Below are positions 27,135 to 36,605 of a DNA stretch of 64,000 bases, piece by piece. Under the pieces are notes generated by a model, which worked only from the letters and a program-made list of their open reading frames with translations, searched no databases and had not been told where the DNA came from. The position numbers and the translations under genes are program-made. The DNA is taken from positions 1 through 64,000 of the IMG/VR virus record IMGVR_UViG_3300045051_000081, one strand, 5' to 3'. Every line of letters starts with the position of its first letter. Position 1 is the first letter of the stretch. The DNA is from a virus.

Positions 27135-28645
27135 GGACGTTTCCCTGCCGGTTTGAACCGGAGCAACGTCGCCCCCACGCGCGCGGAGAACCCCTTGCGC
27201 GCCACCCAATCAAACCGTGCCGCGATGTGCCGTCCCCGCGCTCTCGGATTGAAGAACTGCGTGGTCTCGGTCATCGACCAAGGACCATAGGTCCGCACCT
27301 TTGACGCTGCATACCCCAACGTCTTGAGCGTGAGGTTCACCGCCCCGTTCTTCCCGAACCACTTGAAGTCAGGCTGACACTGATCAACCATCGGGATCAT
27401 CGTGCCATCGCCAATCTCGGCATACCCCGTCTCGATGAACACGCCACGCATCGGCTGGTCATCATCGTCAAACCCGGTCTCGTGCTGCTGCACCCGGTAG
27501 TTCAGGTCAGCGCCAAGCGGCGGCCCGAAGATGTTGACGTTGATCCACGCTGTGCGTCCCAGAACACCGCTGTCCCAAGCAGGCCCGTTGGTGTTCATCT
27601 TGACGTAGTGGTCGGGTTCATTCGACAGGATTATGCCATCAACCTCCTCCTCCCCCTCACGGTAGGGTTCCCTGAGGGAAGGATGATAGAACGTCACCTC
27701 GTCAGCGAATGAATTGGCAGCCGCATGACACTTGTTGATGTTCTCAACATCCAGATCGAAGAAGGCAAAGTCCCAGACCGGACAATCCAACGACTGCACG
27801 CCACTGTCGCCAAACTTCCAGAACCCATCCTGCCCACGCCAATAGGTCGTGCGCCCCAGCGTGACCACCGCGTGCGGCGCAACCAAGCCGCAGCCGGTAC
27901 CCATGATCGTGAAGCCATAGATCAGGGGTGGGCCGATATAGCTCATCGACCACACATCCACGTCAGTGAATATCAGCGTCGTCTGCGGTGCTTGGATCGC
28001 ACCCATGATGCGTGAGCCACGCGAGAGCCGGAACGTCCCCGCCTGATTGCCCACCGCTGCAATCCAGATCGTCTCATTGCCCGCATCAGAGAACCGGATC
28101 AGCAGCGGATCGAGCAACCCGGTATCATCAGTCGCCGTCATCGTCCCCCACAGGATGATCTGTGCCTGCGGCATGGCCACAAACATGCCGTGACTGTGTG
28201 GAGGGGCCTCTGTAATCGGCGCTACCGTAGGTGGCGGAAAGGGATCTGGCAGCGGTGGCGGCTTGTAGATCAACAACGGCCCGTGTGTGCAGAGCGCAAG
28301 ACCATACTCGCCGAAGTTATCGAGGAACCATGCTGACTTGCGCGGGTCTGACAACGAAAACTCCGTCGTCAGCACATACCGCCCATCATCATCATTGACA
28401 GCAAGCTCAAGCCCTTTGTCGGTGCCAACCAGAAGACTCTTGCGATCCTCCAGATCGAGCCAAGCGTGCATCCTGCGAATGTAGTGAGCGAACGGATCCT
28501 GAAATAACCGTAGCCAGCCCGCGAACTTCTCCACCAGACCCGAGCGCCAGCGGATGAGATTGCCGGTGTACCAAGCCCCGCTGGCCTGCGTCTGCGTGGC
28601 CTGATTGTTGAAGCCGGGAGGCGCTTGGATCTTGACCAGAGGCAT
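27131..28645 (-). CDS. P22 gp10-like tail/DNA-stabilisation protein
   Basis: 504 aa, dominated by beta strands. Typical motifs of the P22 gp10-like packaged DNA stabilisation proteins are seen: N-terminal TGNLIRWRSGLVEKFAGW, DVDVWSMSYIGPPLIYGF, and CGLVAPHAVVTLGRTTYWRG followed by a DGFWKF motif. In the P22 family gp10 attaches below gp4 to close the portal and hold DNA before the needle is added. One-base overlap with the adaptor gene upstream suggests stepwise tail assembly. Family assignment is from motif recognition. Confidence 0.8.
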   Translation of the reverse strand: MPLVKIQAPPGFNNQATQTQASGAWYTGNLIRWRSGLVEKFAGWLRLFQDPFAHYIRRMHAWLDLEDRKSLLVGTDKGLELAVNDDDGRYVLTTEFSLSDPRKSAWFLDNFGEYGLALCTHGPLLIYKPPPLPDPFPPPTVAPITEAPPHSHGMFVAMPQAQIILWGTMTATDDTGLLDPLLIRFSDAGNETIWIAAVGNQAGTFRLSRGSRIMGAIQAPQTTLIFTDVDVWSMSYIGPPLIYGFTIMGTGCGLVAPHAVVTLGRTTYWRGQDGFWKFGDSGVQSLDCPVWDFAFFDLDVENINKCHAAANSFADEVTFYHPSLREPYREGEEEVDGIILSNEPDHYVKMNTNGPAWDSGVLGRTAWINVNIFGPPLGADLNYRVQQHETGFDDDDQPMRGVFIETGYAEIGDGTMIPMVDQCQPDFKWFGKNGAVNLTLKTLGYAASKVRTYGPWSMTETTQFFNPRARGRHIAARFDWVARKGFSARVGATLLRFKPAGKRP

Positions 28646-29409
28646 CAGGCAGCCCTCGGTGTAGGAGGACCAGACGCGGGCACGTCACCTTTCATACGAC
28701 CAGCCTCCAGCATCGCGCTGGCTCTCAGCGTCTCGTATGTCCCGTTCCATGTTATGGCCTTCTGCGGATCGTCTGCCTGCGCACCGAAGTCACGCTGATA
28801 GCCACTGGCAAACACCATGCAGGCAGCACAGAAGAGGTCAGCGTAGTTGACCGACAGAAACGTCTCGGTGTTGACCGCAGACAACAGCGCGGGGCGGATC
28901 ACCCCGAAGTACTCGACGGCATAAGCCTTGTTTGGGACCGGTGCCAACCGGACAGAGTATGACAATGTCTGCGGAAATGTGGATGTGGACGTGCCAACAA
29001 CAGCATACTTCTCTGGCACCCCAAGTGGTGACGGTTGCATGCTGTTCGTGTTGGGATCGTACCGACTGCCCGACCAGATCATATCCAGCGCCTCGGGGCT
29101 GAAACGCTCCAGCGTCTTTCGTGCCGTGAAATTCACCACCTCCCCAGCCTGCCAGCCCTTCCCAGTCGGGACCAACACACTCATCTCCCGAAGAACCAGC
29201 ACCGTGCTCGGGAGCGGAGTCTCACGATTCCCCACAGTTAATGTCCCAGTGGTCATCGCTGTCGTTGCCAGAAACTCAAGCTCGCGGTAAATCCTGTTAT
29301 CGGCATAAGTGAACATCAGTGGGACGATGCGCTTGAAGTTCTCGTCCTCCTGATTGAGCGGAATCTCCAAAATCGTCTGCAGAGCCTTGAGCACCTGATC
29401 GTAGTTCAT
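28645..29409 (-). CDS. Head-to-tail adaptor protein (SU10/P22 gp4-like)
   Basis: 254 aa from MNYDQVLKAL, whose ATG overlaps the previous TGA. The N-terminal helices and the segment NFKRIVPLMFTYADNRIYRE are typical of SU10-type adaptors. The middle part has beta strands (TGTLTVGNRETPLPSTVLVL) and the C-terminal half carries helices (SVNYADLFCAACMVFASGYQ). The adaptor binds the portal ring and receives the tail hub. It directly precedes the gp10-like gene, as expected. Confidence 0.8.
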   Translation of the reverse strand: MNYDQVLKALQTILEIPLNQEDENFKRIVPLMFTYADNRIYRELEFLATTAMTTGTLTVGNRETPLPSTVLVLREMSVLVPTGKGWQAGEVVNFTARKTLERFSPEALDMIWSGSRYDPNTNSMQPSPLGVPEKYAVVGTSTSTFPQTLSYSVRLAPVPNKAYAVEYFGVIRPALLSAVNTETFLSVNYADLFCAACMVFASGYQRDFGAQADDPQKAITWNGTYETLRASAMLEAGRMKGDVPASGPPTPRAA

Positions 29410-29738
29410 TCGACCGGTTCTCCTTGTATGTGGGTCCAAAGAGAGAGCGTGTTGCCCAGACTGGTCTTCACTACAGCCCGCACCGTGTACCTCACATCAG
29501 GTAGCAACCCAGCGATCCGCTGTATGGTCGCGGTCTGCGCGGTTGTCCCCTCCGGGGTCACCAGAGCCGGGGCATCGATCAGGTGGGAATCGGGGTCGGG
29601 ATCATCCCCCTCGCGCACAGTTAAATCCCAGACCGTCTCGGTGAGGGTCTCGCCATCAACGAGGTCGTTCACGAAGTCCAAGCCATACAGCAGGCTCTCG
29701 GCCTGCTCGGCTGGTGAGAAGTCCCTGCCCGTATAAAT
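29406..29738 (-). CDS. Phage structural protein with probable ATT start codon
   Basis: The frame continues upstream of the only ATG/GTG/TTG candidate (TTG at 29681) with good protein-like sequence, YTGRDFSPAEQAESLLYGLD. This begins exactly six bases after an AGGAGG ribosome site that overlaps the preceding stop. The codon there is ATT (29736-29738). With this start the protein has 110 aa: an N-terminal helix containing GRDFSPAE, then an immunoglobulin-like beta domain (VWDLTVREG, VTPEGTTAQTATIQRIAGLL, VRYTVRAVVKTS). Similar small proteins sit between adaptor and fibre genes in related phages. The ATT start is inferred. Confidence 0.6.
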   Translation of the reverse strand: MYTGRDFSPAEQAESLLYGLDFVNDLVDGETLTETVWDLTVREGDDPDPDSHLIDAPALVTPEGTTAQTATIQRIAGLLPDVRYTVRAVVKTSLGNTLSLWTHIQGEPVE

Positions 29739-29747
29739 CGGAGCCTC

Positions 29748-31799
29748 CTACGGCACTAACTCTCTGATTCGCTGGACTTCGTTGACCAACTCTACCACCT
29801 CGGGGTTGAGGTTCTCCAGTTCAGACATGTCCTCGACCTCCCCCTCCAGCCACGTCACCCGCCCGCCCAGACCAGACAGCCAGACCATACGCTGGATCTC
29901 ATTTCTCAGGCCAAACTCACCCCGCAAGTCCTCCCAATTCGGGGCGTGATAGAAGAAGTTGGCAACGTCTTCCCCCTCCTGCGCCGCCAGAACCGCAAAG
30001 TACTCGTCCGTAAAGTGCGCGGTATCCGCACCCTCAACCACCTCCATCGCCCCACGCACCACCGGCACCGTGCCAAGGAAGACCGCGAGATCGCTCCCAG
30101 CCAAGGTCTTGTCGTTGGTGACACTGCTGTCAGCGGTGTAGACCGTGGAGTCGGCAGTCAGCGCCCGGTCCTCGCTGGCATCCAGCGCGCCGAATATCAG
30201 GTCTACAGCCACACCTGAGAACTTCGCGTCATCCCCGGCAAACAGATACAGATCAGCCGTCAGATTGGAGTTATCGACGGTGTAAGCCGTGGAGTCGGCA
30301 GTCGGCCATAACCCAGCCGGAAAGCGATCCTCATGAGCCTCCAGCACGCCAATGCGCGTGACGCCATCAAAGACCTCGCCGGGGAACGCAGCAACGTCAC
30401 TTGCCTCGTCTGCGTGCAGCGAACCGAAGCAGGGAATGAAGACCCTGAACTCCGCAGTATCACCGCCGAAGGTATCGTTGTTCCGCGTGATGTTGTCGTC
30501 TGCGGTGTAAAGCTCGGAGTCGGCTCGTAACGGAGAAGCCTCAACCGCATCCAGAATACCGATACGTAGGTTGGCAACCGTGCCCGTCGCAGCAAATACG
30601 TCCTGTGTCGTCTCGGTCGCAGCTAGCGTGCCATGCCACGCCACCAAACCCGTAAAGGTCGCAGTGCCCTGAGAAGCCTCAGTTGCCGTTATCGTGCCAG
30701 AGAGAACTGGCCACGCGACCGTACCGGCGAACGATGCTGTGCTCGCACCCTCAGTCGCCGCCAGCGTCCCAGCCCAACCCGTCGTGCCGGTGAATGCCGC
30801 AACGTCAGCAACGCTCTCGGTCGCAGCCAATGTCCCGCTGCGTCCAACCAATCCCGTGAATGCAGATGTGTCAGCAGTAGCCTCGGTTACTGCCAGCGTG
30901 CCGGTACGAACAGGAAACGCAACATTGCCAGCAAATGACGAGGTATCCGTTACATCAGTTGCCGTCAGTGTGCCGCTAACACCAGTAGCAAGAACCTGTC
31001 CCGCGAACGTTGCCGCATCGCCCGGATTCACCGCATCAGCAGTGACAAGCTCACTGTCTGCGTAGTACGCCTCGGAGTCGGCAGTCGGTGCGGTCGTGCC
31101 CTCATAGACATTCAGCGTGCCGGTCCACGCCACCGAGCCACTGAAGCTCGCCGTCTCAGCGCCGCCTTCAGTCGCAGCTAACAGACCAGCAACGCTTGGT
31201 GCAAAATCAGACGTGGTGATTGCACCAGCCGACTCCACGTAGAACATGACATCGTTGCCAGCCGCGCCGACCGCAACGGTATTCCACTCACACTCAACCC
31301 ACAGATACTCATTGAGTAGCGTGATCGCCCCGCCGAGATTCCAAGCAACAACAGACGTGGCTGAAGCGGAGGTAGAAAGAACGGATGTTGTGCCACCTGC
31401 CTGCAGCGCGCTAGTAAGCTGGGTCGCATCGCTGCCGTCCGGGTTTGTTGATTTCCAAATACGAGCTTTGATACTGCCGCTCTGCGTAGATGCAGACGTT
31501 GCACGAACACGAAAATTCAAATTCCAAACAGTGTTGGCGAAGATCCCGGTAAGCGGATTCTCTGTTCGCCAGCAGGCATTCGCTGCAAATGTTGGGATCG
31601 AATCCGAAACGGTGAATGTCGCCGCAGCACGCTTGGTGCCAGCAAGCATCGCTGAGGTTCGACCGGCTGCTGTTGTGCCAACAATCCAGCCTGTCGCAGT
31701 AATCGCACCAGTCGGCGCAGTGCCACCGTCTTGCAGCGACAACGAGGTCGATGCACCAGATGGTGCAGCATTCTTGAAATAGAGGGTCTTCGTGGCCAC
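29748..31799 (-). CDS. Repeat-containing fibre/baseplate-like structural protein
   Basis: 683 aa starting at GTG. Residues 1-210 form a beta-sandwich-like N-terminal domain (YFKNAAPSGASTSLSLQDGG). From about 210 to 600 there are some fifteen short repeats of about 18-22 aa with consensus GTLAATE....AxFTGxVAW. Related variants (TADSEAYYADSELVTAD) come later. The C-terminus is a helical coiled coil (ENLNPEVVELVNEVQRIREL). The composition (Thr/Ala/Gly) and repeats suggest a trimeric fibre or appendage. It is translationally linked to the ATT-start gene. Confidence 0.7.
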   Translation of the reverse strand: MATKTLYFKNAAPSGASTSLSLQDGGTAPTGAITATGWIVGTTAAGRTSAMLAGTKRAAATFTVSDSIPTFAANACWRTENPLTGIFANTVWNLNFRVRATSASTQSGSIKARIWKSTNPDGSDATQLTSALQAGGTTSVLSTSASATSVVAWNLGGAITLLNEYLWVECEWNTVAVGAAGNDVMFYVESAGAITTSDFAPSVAGLLAATEGGAETASFSGSVAWTGTLNVYEGTTAPTADSEAYYADSELVTADAVNPGDAATFAGQVLATGVSGTLTATDVTDTSSFAGNVAFPVRTGTLAVTEATADTSAFTGLVGRSGTLAATESVADVAAFTGTTGWAGTLAATEGASTASFAGTVAWPVLSGTITATEASQGTATFTGLVAWHGTLAATETTQDVFAATGTVANLRIGILDAVEASPLRADSELYTADDNITRNNDTFGGDTAEFRVFIPCFGSLHADEASDVAAFPGEVFDGVTRIGVLEAHEDRFPAGLWPTADSTAYTVDNSNLTADLYLFAGDDAKFSGVAVDLIFGALDASEDRALTADSTVYTADSSVTNDKTLAGSDLAVFLGTVPVVRGAMEVVEGADTAHFTDEYFAVLAAQEGEDVANFFYHAPNWEDLRGEFGLRNEIQRMVWLSGLGGRVTWLEGEVEDMSELENLNPEVVELVNEVQRIRELVP

Positions 31800-31831
31800 C
31801 CAGTCACCTCATGGGATGGACGGCCTATCCC

Positions 31832-32626
31832 CTATGGAGCCGCGATGTATTCCGTGATCAGCACGAAGCCGTCACCACCCTTGCCGCCGTTTCTTACTGT
31901 TGTGGTTTCATCGCTATACGCACCGCTACCGCCACCACCCGTCGATCCGGCTCCGCCGATAGCCGAAGAACCAGCAACTGTACTAGGGCCGCGACCGCCG
32001 CCACCAAAGAAACTACCGGCACCACTATTGCCACAGTAGGCATAATTCCCCGATGCGGTGATTGTTGTTATACCGCCTACCCCAGCATTACCGGGGATCA
32101 CGACATCACCGACCGCTCCCGTAACCGAGCCACCAGTACCTCCGGGCTGAGGAAGTAAAGTCGATCCTGCGCCACCCCCACCTCCATTGGCAGCACAAAT
32201 AGCCGTCGCAAATGATGCTCCGATATACGTTTGCCCGCCCGTAACTCCAGTACCGCCAGCATTACTACCATTGCCACCAGCACCTACCGTGACATTTATG
32301 CTGGCCCCAATCATCGCAGGGGTGAGAACTCTCCGGGAATATCCACCAGAACCGCCACTGGCAGGAGCAAACACACCGCCCGTTGAATCGCCGCTGCCAC
32401 CGCCACCGCCACCGGCACCCACAAGCTCGGATATAGCCAGAACCAGATTAGCAGAAGGCACATAGTTGGAGTTGCCAGCCGTATCGAACTTCACAATGTT
32501 GATGTTACTTATTCGAAGTGCGTAAAGCTCGGTGAAATTCGCATTGGCCTTGGTGAACGAAGTCTTGAGTGTATCACCCGTGCCATCGTTGGGAGCCGTA
32601 CCGGTGTTGATGGTTTGCTTCGCCAT
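31832..32626 (-). CDS. Glycine-rich tail fibre protein
   Basis: 264 aa. The N-terminus (QTINTGTAPNDGTGDTLKTS, then FTKANANFTELYAL) is a virion-anchoring module shared with the fibre at 33506-35095. After residue 65 it is a glycine-rich receptor-type domain with GGGG and GGTG blocks ending in GKGGDGFVLITEY, typical of phage glycine-rich fibre tips (polyglycine helices). It is probably a receptor-binding tip. Confidence 0.78.
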   Translation of the reverse strand: MAKQTINTGTAPNDGTGDTLKTSFTKANANFTELYALRISNINIVKFDTAGNSNYVPSANLVLAISELVGAGGGGGGSGDSTGGVFAPASGGSGGYSRRVLTPAMIGASINVTVGAGGNGSNAGGTGVTGGQTYIGASFATAICAANGGGGGAGSTLLPQPGGTGGSVTGAVGDVVIPGNAGVGGITTITASGNYAYCGNSGAGSFFGGGGRGPSTVAGSSAIGGAGSTGGGGSGAYSDETTTVRNGGKGGDGFVLITEYIAAP

Positions 32627-32632
32627 TTCAGA

Positions 32633-32806
32633 TCACCGGAACGTATCTGGCGGTTCTGTCAGCGTGATCGTGCCTGTGATCGGCGGCGGCACCTCACGGC
32701 CATGCTTGCGGTGTAGCTCCGCCACCGCGCGCGAGATGTCCTCGAACTTTGCGCCGGTACTGGCATTGAGTAGCGCCGTCAGTTCTTCTTCGAAGCTAAG
32801 TGGCAT
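32633..32806 (-). CDS. Unknown small tail-region protein
   Basis: 57 aa. A helical acidic start (LSFEEELTALLNASTGAKFE) is followed by a C-terminal Pro/Thr strand. It overlaps the upstream gene by 11 bases. Size and position recall a fibre assembly helper. No family was recognised. Confidence 0.6.
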   Translation of the reverse strand: MPLSFEEELTALLNASTGAKFEDISRAVAELHRKHGREVPPPITGTITLTEPPDTFR

Positions 32807-33173
32807 GTGTGATCGTCCCAGCCGTGAGCGTTACCGTCTGGCCTGACGAGATGGTCGTGGAGTTGAGATTGACATCGTTGCCAGCAGTGCCGACCGTGAG
32901 ATTATTCACCTTGGTCGTGTTGCCGCCATCCTTGATACGCGCCACCGCCGCCGTACCAGATGCACCAGCCACCCCTGATTTGGGCGCACCCGCCATGGTG
33001 ATGACACCACCAGACTCGGTGAAGCTCGGGTCAGCCAGCGTGATCGTCACCAGCACCGACGCATAAGCTGCAGTCGCGATCTCCAGAAACGCGGGCGAGG
33101 CATTGGCATCGATCTGCAAGATCGTCGCCGCCATGCGGGCGCTCTTGGTTGCAGTGTCATAGTTGACGGCCAT
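32796..33173 (-). CDS. Small beta-rich virion protein
   Basis: 125 aa from the ATG overlapping the previous stop (TGATG). Thr/Ala/Gly/Val strands alternate (GVITMAGAPKSGVAGASGTA, DVNLNSTTISSGQTVTL). This is a pattern frequent in phage head-fibre and tail decoration proteins. It lies in the fibre cluster. Confidence 0.65.
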   Translation of the reverse strand: MAVNYDTATKSARMAATILQIDANASPAFLEIATAAYASVLVTITLADPSFTESGGVITMAGAPKSGVAGASGTAAVARIKDGGNTTKVNNLTVGTAGNDVNLNSTTISSGQTVTLTAGTITHAT

Positions 33174-33502
33174 CACTTCACCTTTTTGACCTGTGGCCTT
33201 CTGACCTGTCCAAGTTTCTTGGACTTCAGAAAGGCATCCATGGTTACCGGTGGTGAACCTTCCAGCGCCAGAATGCGGCTCTCGTGATCGTAGAGAACCT
33301 CCTCTCCCGGCACGGGCACTGGCGCAGGCTCAAATTCCATCGGGATGGTCGCAATGACATTGTTACCCGCATCGATCTGCTCTTGGGTCGCCCCCTCTTT
33401 GGGATTGAACGCCCATGTTGCTCGATCATCCGGCTTGCCCATCGTCACATTGGTGACGGGGCAGACCTTGGCGATCTCCTTATGAAGTGTTCCTGCATCC
33501 AT
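33173..33502 (-). CDS. Unknown fibre-cluster protein
   Basis: 109 aa. The N-terminus (TLHKEIAKVCPVTNVTMGKP, then DDRATWAFNPKEGATQEQID) is similar in style to small proteins encoded beside tail fibres in many podo- and siphophages. The C-terminus is basic (QVRRPQVKKVK). It may be a fibre chaperone or accessory. No catalytic motif was seen. Confidence 0.6.
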   Translation of the reverse strand: MDAGTLHKEIAKVCPVTNVTMGKPDDRATWAFNPKEGATQEQIDAGNNVIATIPMEFEPAPVPVPGEEVLYDHESRILALEGSPPVTMDAFLKSKKLGQVRRPQVKKVK

Positions 33503-33505
33503 GGC

Positions 33506-35095
33506 TCATATCCGCGTGTTGAAGGTCATTCCCGAAGAGTAGGAATCAACGAGATATCCGTATGCCGTATAGACGGTGGCATCGGTTCTCTCGATGCACT
33601 GCCAATAATGGAAGCCTAGAGCGTTGCTGGTGTGGGCCGCAGTGACCTGCCAGCCCGGATACATGTACCCAAACAGTCCGGGCTCACCTCCCGCTTCGGC
33701 AGGATCACCGTCCACCCAGTCCCTACCAATCGCGATATACGCGCTAGAACCGGGGTCACACCCGCCCACCTGTATGAACTGTGCAGAGACACCGTCTTCT
33801 TCCAAGCCGAACACCGCCTCACACCGATTGGAGGCTTTCAGATTCATCATCTGCCACGTCGCAACAGCCACGGTCCACGAATAGGTATCGTCCTGAACCG
33901 TCGTGCCAATGTTGATCCGGTTATAGGCATTCCAGATGTGGAATTTTCCCGGCACGTTGATGCCAGCCCACTGCCACATGACTGTCCCGTTGCCCTGACA
34001 GTAAGTGGTGCCGACAAACGTCCCCTTATAAGCCGCTGGCCCATTCGTAATCCCAACCGAATTGACCCAGATGCCCTCCTTCCGTTCAATCGCCGTACCA
34101 GAGGAACGATTGTGTTTGTCTGCCCACTCTGGACCGCGCGAGAGACGGATGATGGGAGAAGTAGGAGTGCCGGGAGGAGTAACCGAGTCCGCCCACACGA
34201 ACCAGTCGTAGACCTTCCCCAACATCGTTCCACCGGGAGGAGGACTGTGCGAGGAATCGTTAATCACCGCCGATATCTCATACACACCGGCATCTTCGTT
34301 GGTGAACCTCGTAACGATCATATCCGTGCCGTTCCAGATCGGGATCGTGTTCCCGTTATACGGCGTGTAGAAGATCGTCGTTGCACCAGTTACGTTACCG
34401 AACATGACCGGCGACTTTGACTGCAGCGTCAGACGCCCAGTTGGAGGCGTACCCAAGTATTTCGCCAGCGTGGGTGGGATCGGATCACCACCGGGACCGG
34501 GACCGGGAGCGAGCCCGAGGAGCGCGTCCTGCACGAACTTCGTGGTCGCAAGATTGGTGGAGTTATCAGTCGGAGCCAACGTCGAGGTCGATCTTGGACC
34601 CGGAGTACCAGAAAAAACCGGATTGACCAGCGGCGCATAGGCCGAGAGGTCCACACCAGCGGGCGGAAGAGCATCAGGATCGATATGCGCGAAGTTCGCC
34701 TTCACCCACTCGGTGTTTGCGATACTCTTGTCGTTATCGGTCTTCAGAGGCGTTGGAACAGTCGGGTCACCAGTGAACACCGGATTGTTGATGTTGGCCT
34801 TCAGCGCCAGCTTGGTGTCGTAGTCCGACTTGAGGACGTTATCCGCACTCGTCACGAAATTCGTGGTCGCAATGCTCTGGTCGTTGTCACCCGCCAGCGG
34901 CGTTGGCGCTTGCGGATCACCCGAGAAGTGCGGCGAGTTGATCGGCGCAGCAGGGGTGAGATTCCCGCTGCTATCCGTAGGCATCAACCCATAGAGTTCT
35001 GCGAAGTTGGCGTTGACCTTGATGAATGCGGTACGGAGCGGGTCGCCCGTCCCGTCGTTCGCAACCGTGCCAACATTGATGACCTGTTGACTCAT
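33506..35095 (-). CDS. Tail fibre with fiber_2-type repeats
   Basis: 529 aa. The N-terminal anchor (QVINVGTVANDGTGDPLRTA, FIKVNANFAELYGL) is homologous to the one in the gene at 31832. Then come three or four repeats of the form PVFSGxPxxPTPxxxDNxxSIATTxFV, the tail-fibre repeat that builds triple-stranded shafts. The C-terminal 300 residues form a beta-rich, Trp-rich tip likely to contact the host. Confidence 0.82.
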   Translation of the reverse strand: MSQQVINVGTVANDGTGDPLRTAFIKVNANFAELYGLMPTDSSGNLTPAAPINSPHFSGDPQAPTPLAGDNDQSIATTNFVTSADNVLKSDYDTKLALKANINNPVFTGDPTVPTPLKTDNDKSIANTEWVKANFAHIDPDALPPAGVDLSAYAPLVNPVFSGTPGPRSTSTLAPTDNSTNLATTKFVQDALLGLAPGPGPGGDPIPPTLAKYLGTPPTGRLTLQSKSPVMFGNVTGATTIFYTPYNGNTIPIWNGTDMIVTRFTNEDAGVYEISAVINDSSHSPPPGGTMLGKVYDWFVWADSVTPPGTPTSPIIRLSRGPEWADKHNRSSGTAIERKEGIWVNSVGITNGPAAYKGTFVGTTYCQGNGTVMWQWAGINVPGKFHIWNAYNRINIGTTVQDDTYSWTVAVATWQMMNLKASNRCEAVFGLEEDGVSAQFIQVGGCDPGSSAYIAIGRDWVDGDPAEAGGEPGLFGYMYPGWQVTAAHTSNALGFHYWQCIERTDATVYTAYGYLVDSYSSGMTFNTRI

Positions 35096-35106
35096 TTCTC
35101 CACCCG

Positions 35107-35832
35107 CTAGGTTTGCGCGTCCGCGAGGACGGTCACAGTGTCGTCAGACGTGGGCACAGTCAGATCAGCCGCCCACTGGTAATTCGGGAAGGTGTTCACC
35201 AGCTTGTCGCCATTGTCGGCCAGCACCATGTCGGTATCAGCCGTATTCCCTTCGATCTCCACTGGCGGAAAGATCGGAGAGATATCCGCATGCGTGCAGT
35301 TGTTACTGGTGTCCACCTTGATCGTGCTGGCCCACGCATCCTCTTTCAGCAGCGGTATGCATGGCAGCGGCTCAGGTGGTTTAGGCGGCACCGGGACCGA
35401 GAACCCGTCCTTGTACGTGCGAGTATCGCAGACTGAACCGCTATCGACGGTGACATCCCGGAACATATCAACCGGAGGGAATTGCCGATTGGAAGTGTCA
35501 GCCGTGACACTGCTGGGAAAGCCGTCCAGCGGGATATCCTGCAACTGATCGGCGCGCGGCTTGAACGTATGGCAGTGGATCGGTTCTGACCGGGGGTTGA
35601 GGATTGGCACCGGATCGGGCGGCAGCTTGATGGGTCGCAAAGTTGGGTTGGGCCGGTCGTTGCAGGACTCACACACCAAGAACCCGGTGCGCTTGATGAA
35701 GCGCCCCATGTACTGGGTGTCCCACACCAGATCACGGTGGTTGTACATGAAGCCACAGCGGTCGCAGATCGCGAACGCCGCAGGACGCTGCGGGTCTACA
35801 CGAGCGTGCCCTTTGGGTGCGAAGCTACCCAT
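35107..35832 (-). CDS. Zinc-ribbon structural protein
   Basis: 241 aa. A zinc ribbon is formed by C23/C26 (ICDRCGFMY) and C54/C57 (VCESCND) with the conserved context RPNPTLRPIKLPPDP. This is often seen in small podovirus tail proteins. The remainder is Pro/Thr/Asp-rich with repeated beta elements (KVDTSNNCTHADIS, NTADTDMVLADNGD). It is presumably a tail component. Confidence 0.7.
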   Translation of the reverse strand: MGSFAPKGHARVDPQRPAAFAICDRCGFMYNHRDLVWDTQYMGRFIKRTGFLVCESCNDRPNPTLRPIKLPPDPVPILNPRSEPIHCHTFKPRADQLQDIPLDGFPSSVTADTSNRQFPPVDMFRDVTVDSGSVCDTRTYKDGFSVPVPPKPPEPLPCIPLLKEDAWASTIKVDTSNNCTHADISPIFPPVEIEGNTADTDMVLADNGDKLVNTFPNYQWAADLTVPTSDDTVTVLADAQT

Positions 35833-36605
35833 CAGTACACACTCGATGTGTAGGTGCCGAGCGCAGGCACGACCCGCAACGGAGAATCCTCAACGTCACG
35901 CTCCGAGGCCTGCTTAAAGGTAAACATCGCCCGCTGCCCCAAACCCTCCTTCAGGGCTGGCGCATATAGCTCGGCGCACTTGTACGACAGCGCCGCTACG
36001 TAAGCCTCCATGAAGTGCCTCGGCACATCCGCAGCAGCATCGCCACCCAGCACCGCATCCTGCAGATGGCGTGCGCGGTAGTAATGCAGCACATACTTCT
36101 GATGGTCGTCAGGCACCTGCCACAGTGTGATCGAGGGTCCAACCTGCTTGTTGAACCAGTAGACCGAGGGCGGCCCCGGATCATTCTTCTTGGGGAAGCT
36201 CGCATAGGTGTCGCGGTCAACCGAGGTCAGGATACGATCTTGCTGATGCACCCACTCGGTTGAATCCACAGTCGGCAAGATCCAGTCATCAGCATCGATA
36301 TTCATGTCATCGACGGTGATGTCCTGCTTCCCCGTGGTGATATAGCTCGCCATGACCATGATCGTGGTGGGCTCTACATCATACGTGGCTTGCCCCGCTA
36401 CCAGAGGCACCGATACCCGCTCTACCGTCCAGAGATTAACCTGCTCGTTCGCCCACTCCATCTGGAGCAGGTTGCACGCCATCGCCGCATCTTGCAGATG
36501 ATCAACAGTAAGCTGAGCACGCCTGATCTGACACCGCCCATACGCGGCGACGATCAGATCGGAGAGCGCGGGGCTCCATGATGTCCTACCACTCGCAGCC
36601 ATCAT
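35832..36605 (-). CDS. Second head-tail adaptor / gp4-like tail accessory protein
   Basis: 257 aa (start MMAASG, ATGA overlap). Early residues include LSDLIVAAYGRCQIRRAQLT and the typical VDHLQDAAMACNLLQMEWAN, NLWTVERVSVPLVAGQATYD. These occur in proteins annotated as P22 gp4-like tail accessory factors of podoviruses. C-terminal helices follow (HFMEAYVAALSYKCAELYAP). It is distinct from the adaptor at 28645; the two may form successive rings. Family recognition is by pattern. Confidence 0.75.
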   Translation of the reverse strand: MMAASGRTSWSPALSDLIVAAYGRCQIRRAQLTVDHLQDAAMACNLLQMEWANEQVNLWTVERVSVPLVAGQATYDVEPTTIMVMASYITTGKQDITVDDMNIDADDWILPTVDSTEWVHQQDRILTSVDRDTYASFPKKNDPGPPSVYWFNKQVGPSITLWQVPDDHQKYVLHYYRARHLQDAVLGGDAAADVPRHFMEAYVAALSYKCAELYAPALKEGLGQRAMFTFKQASERDVEDSPLRVVPALGTYTSSVY

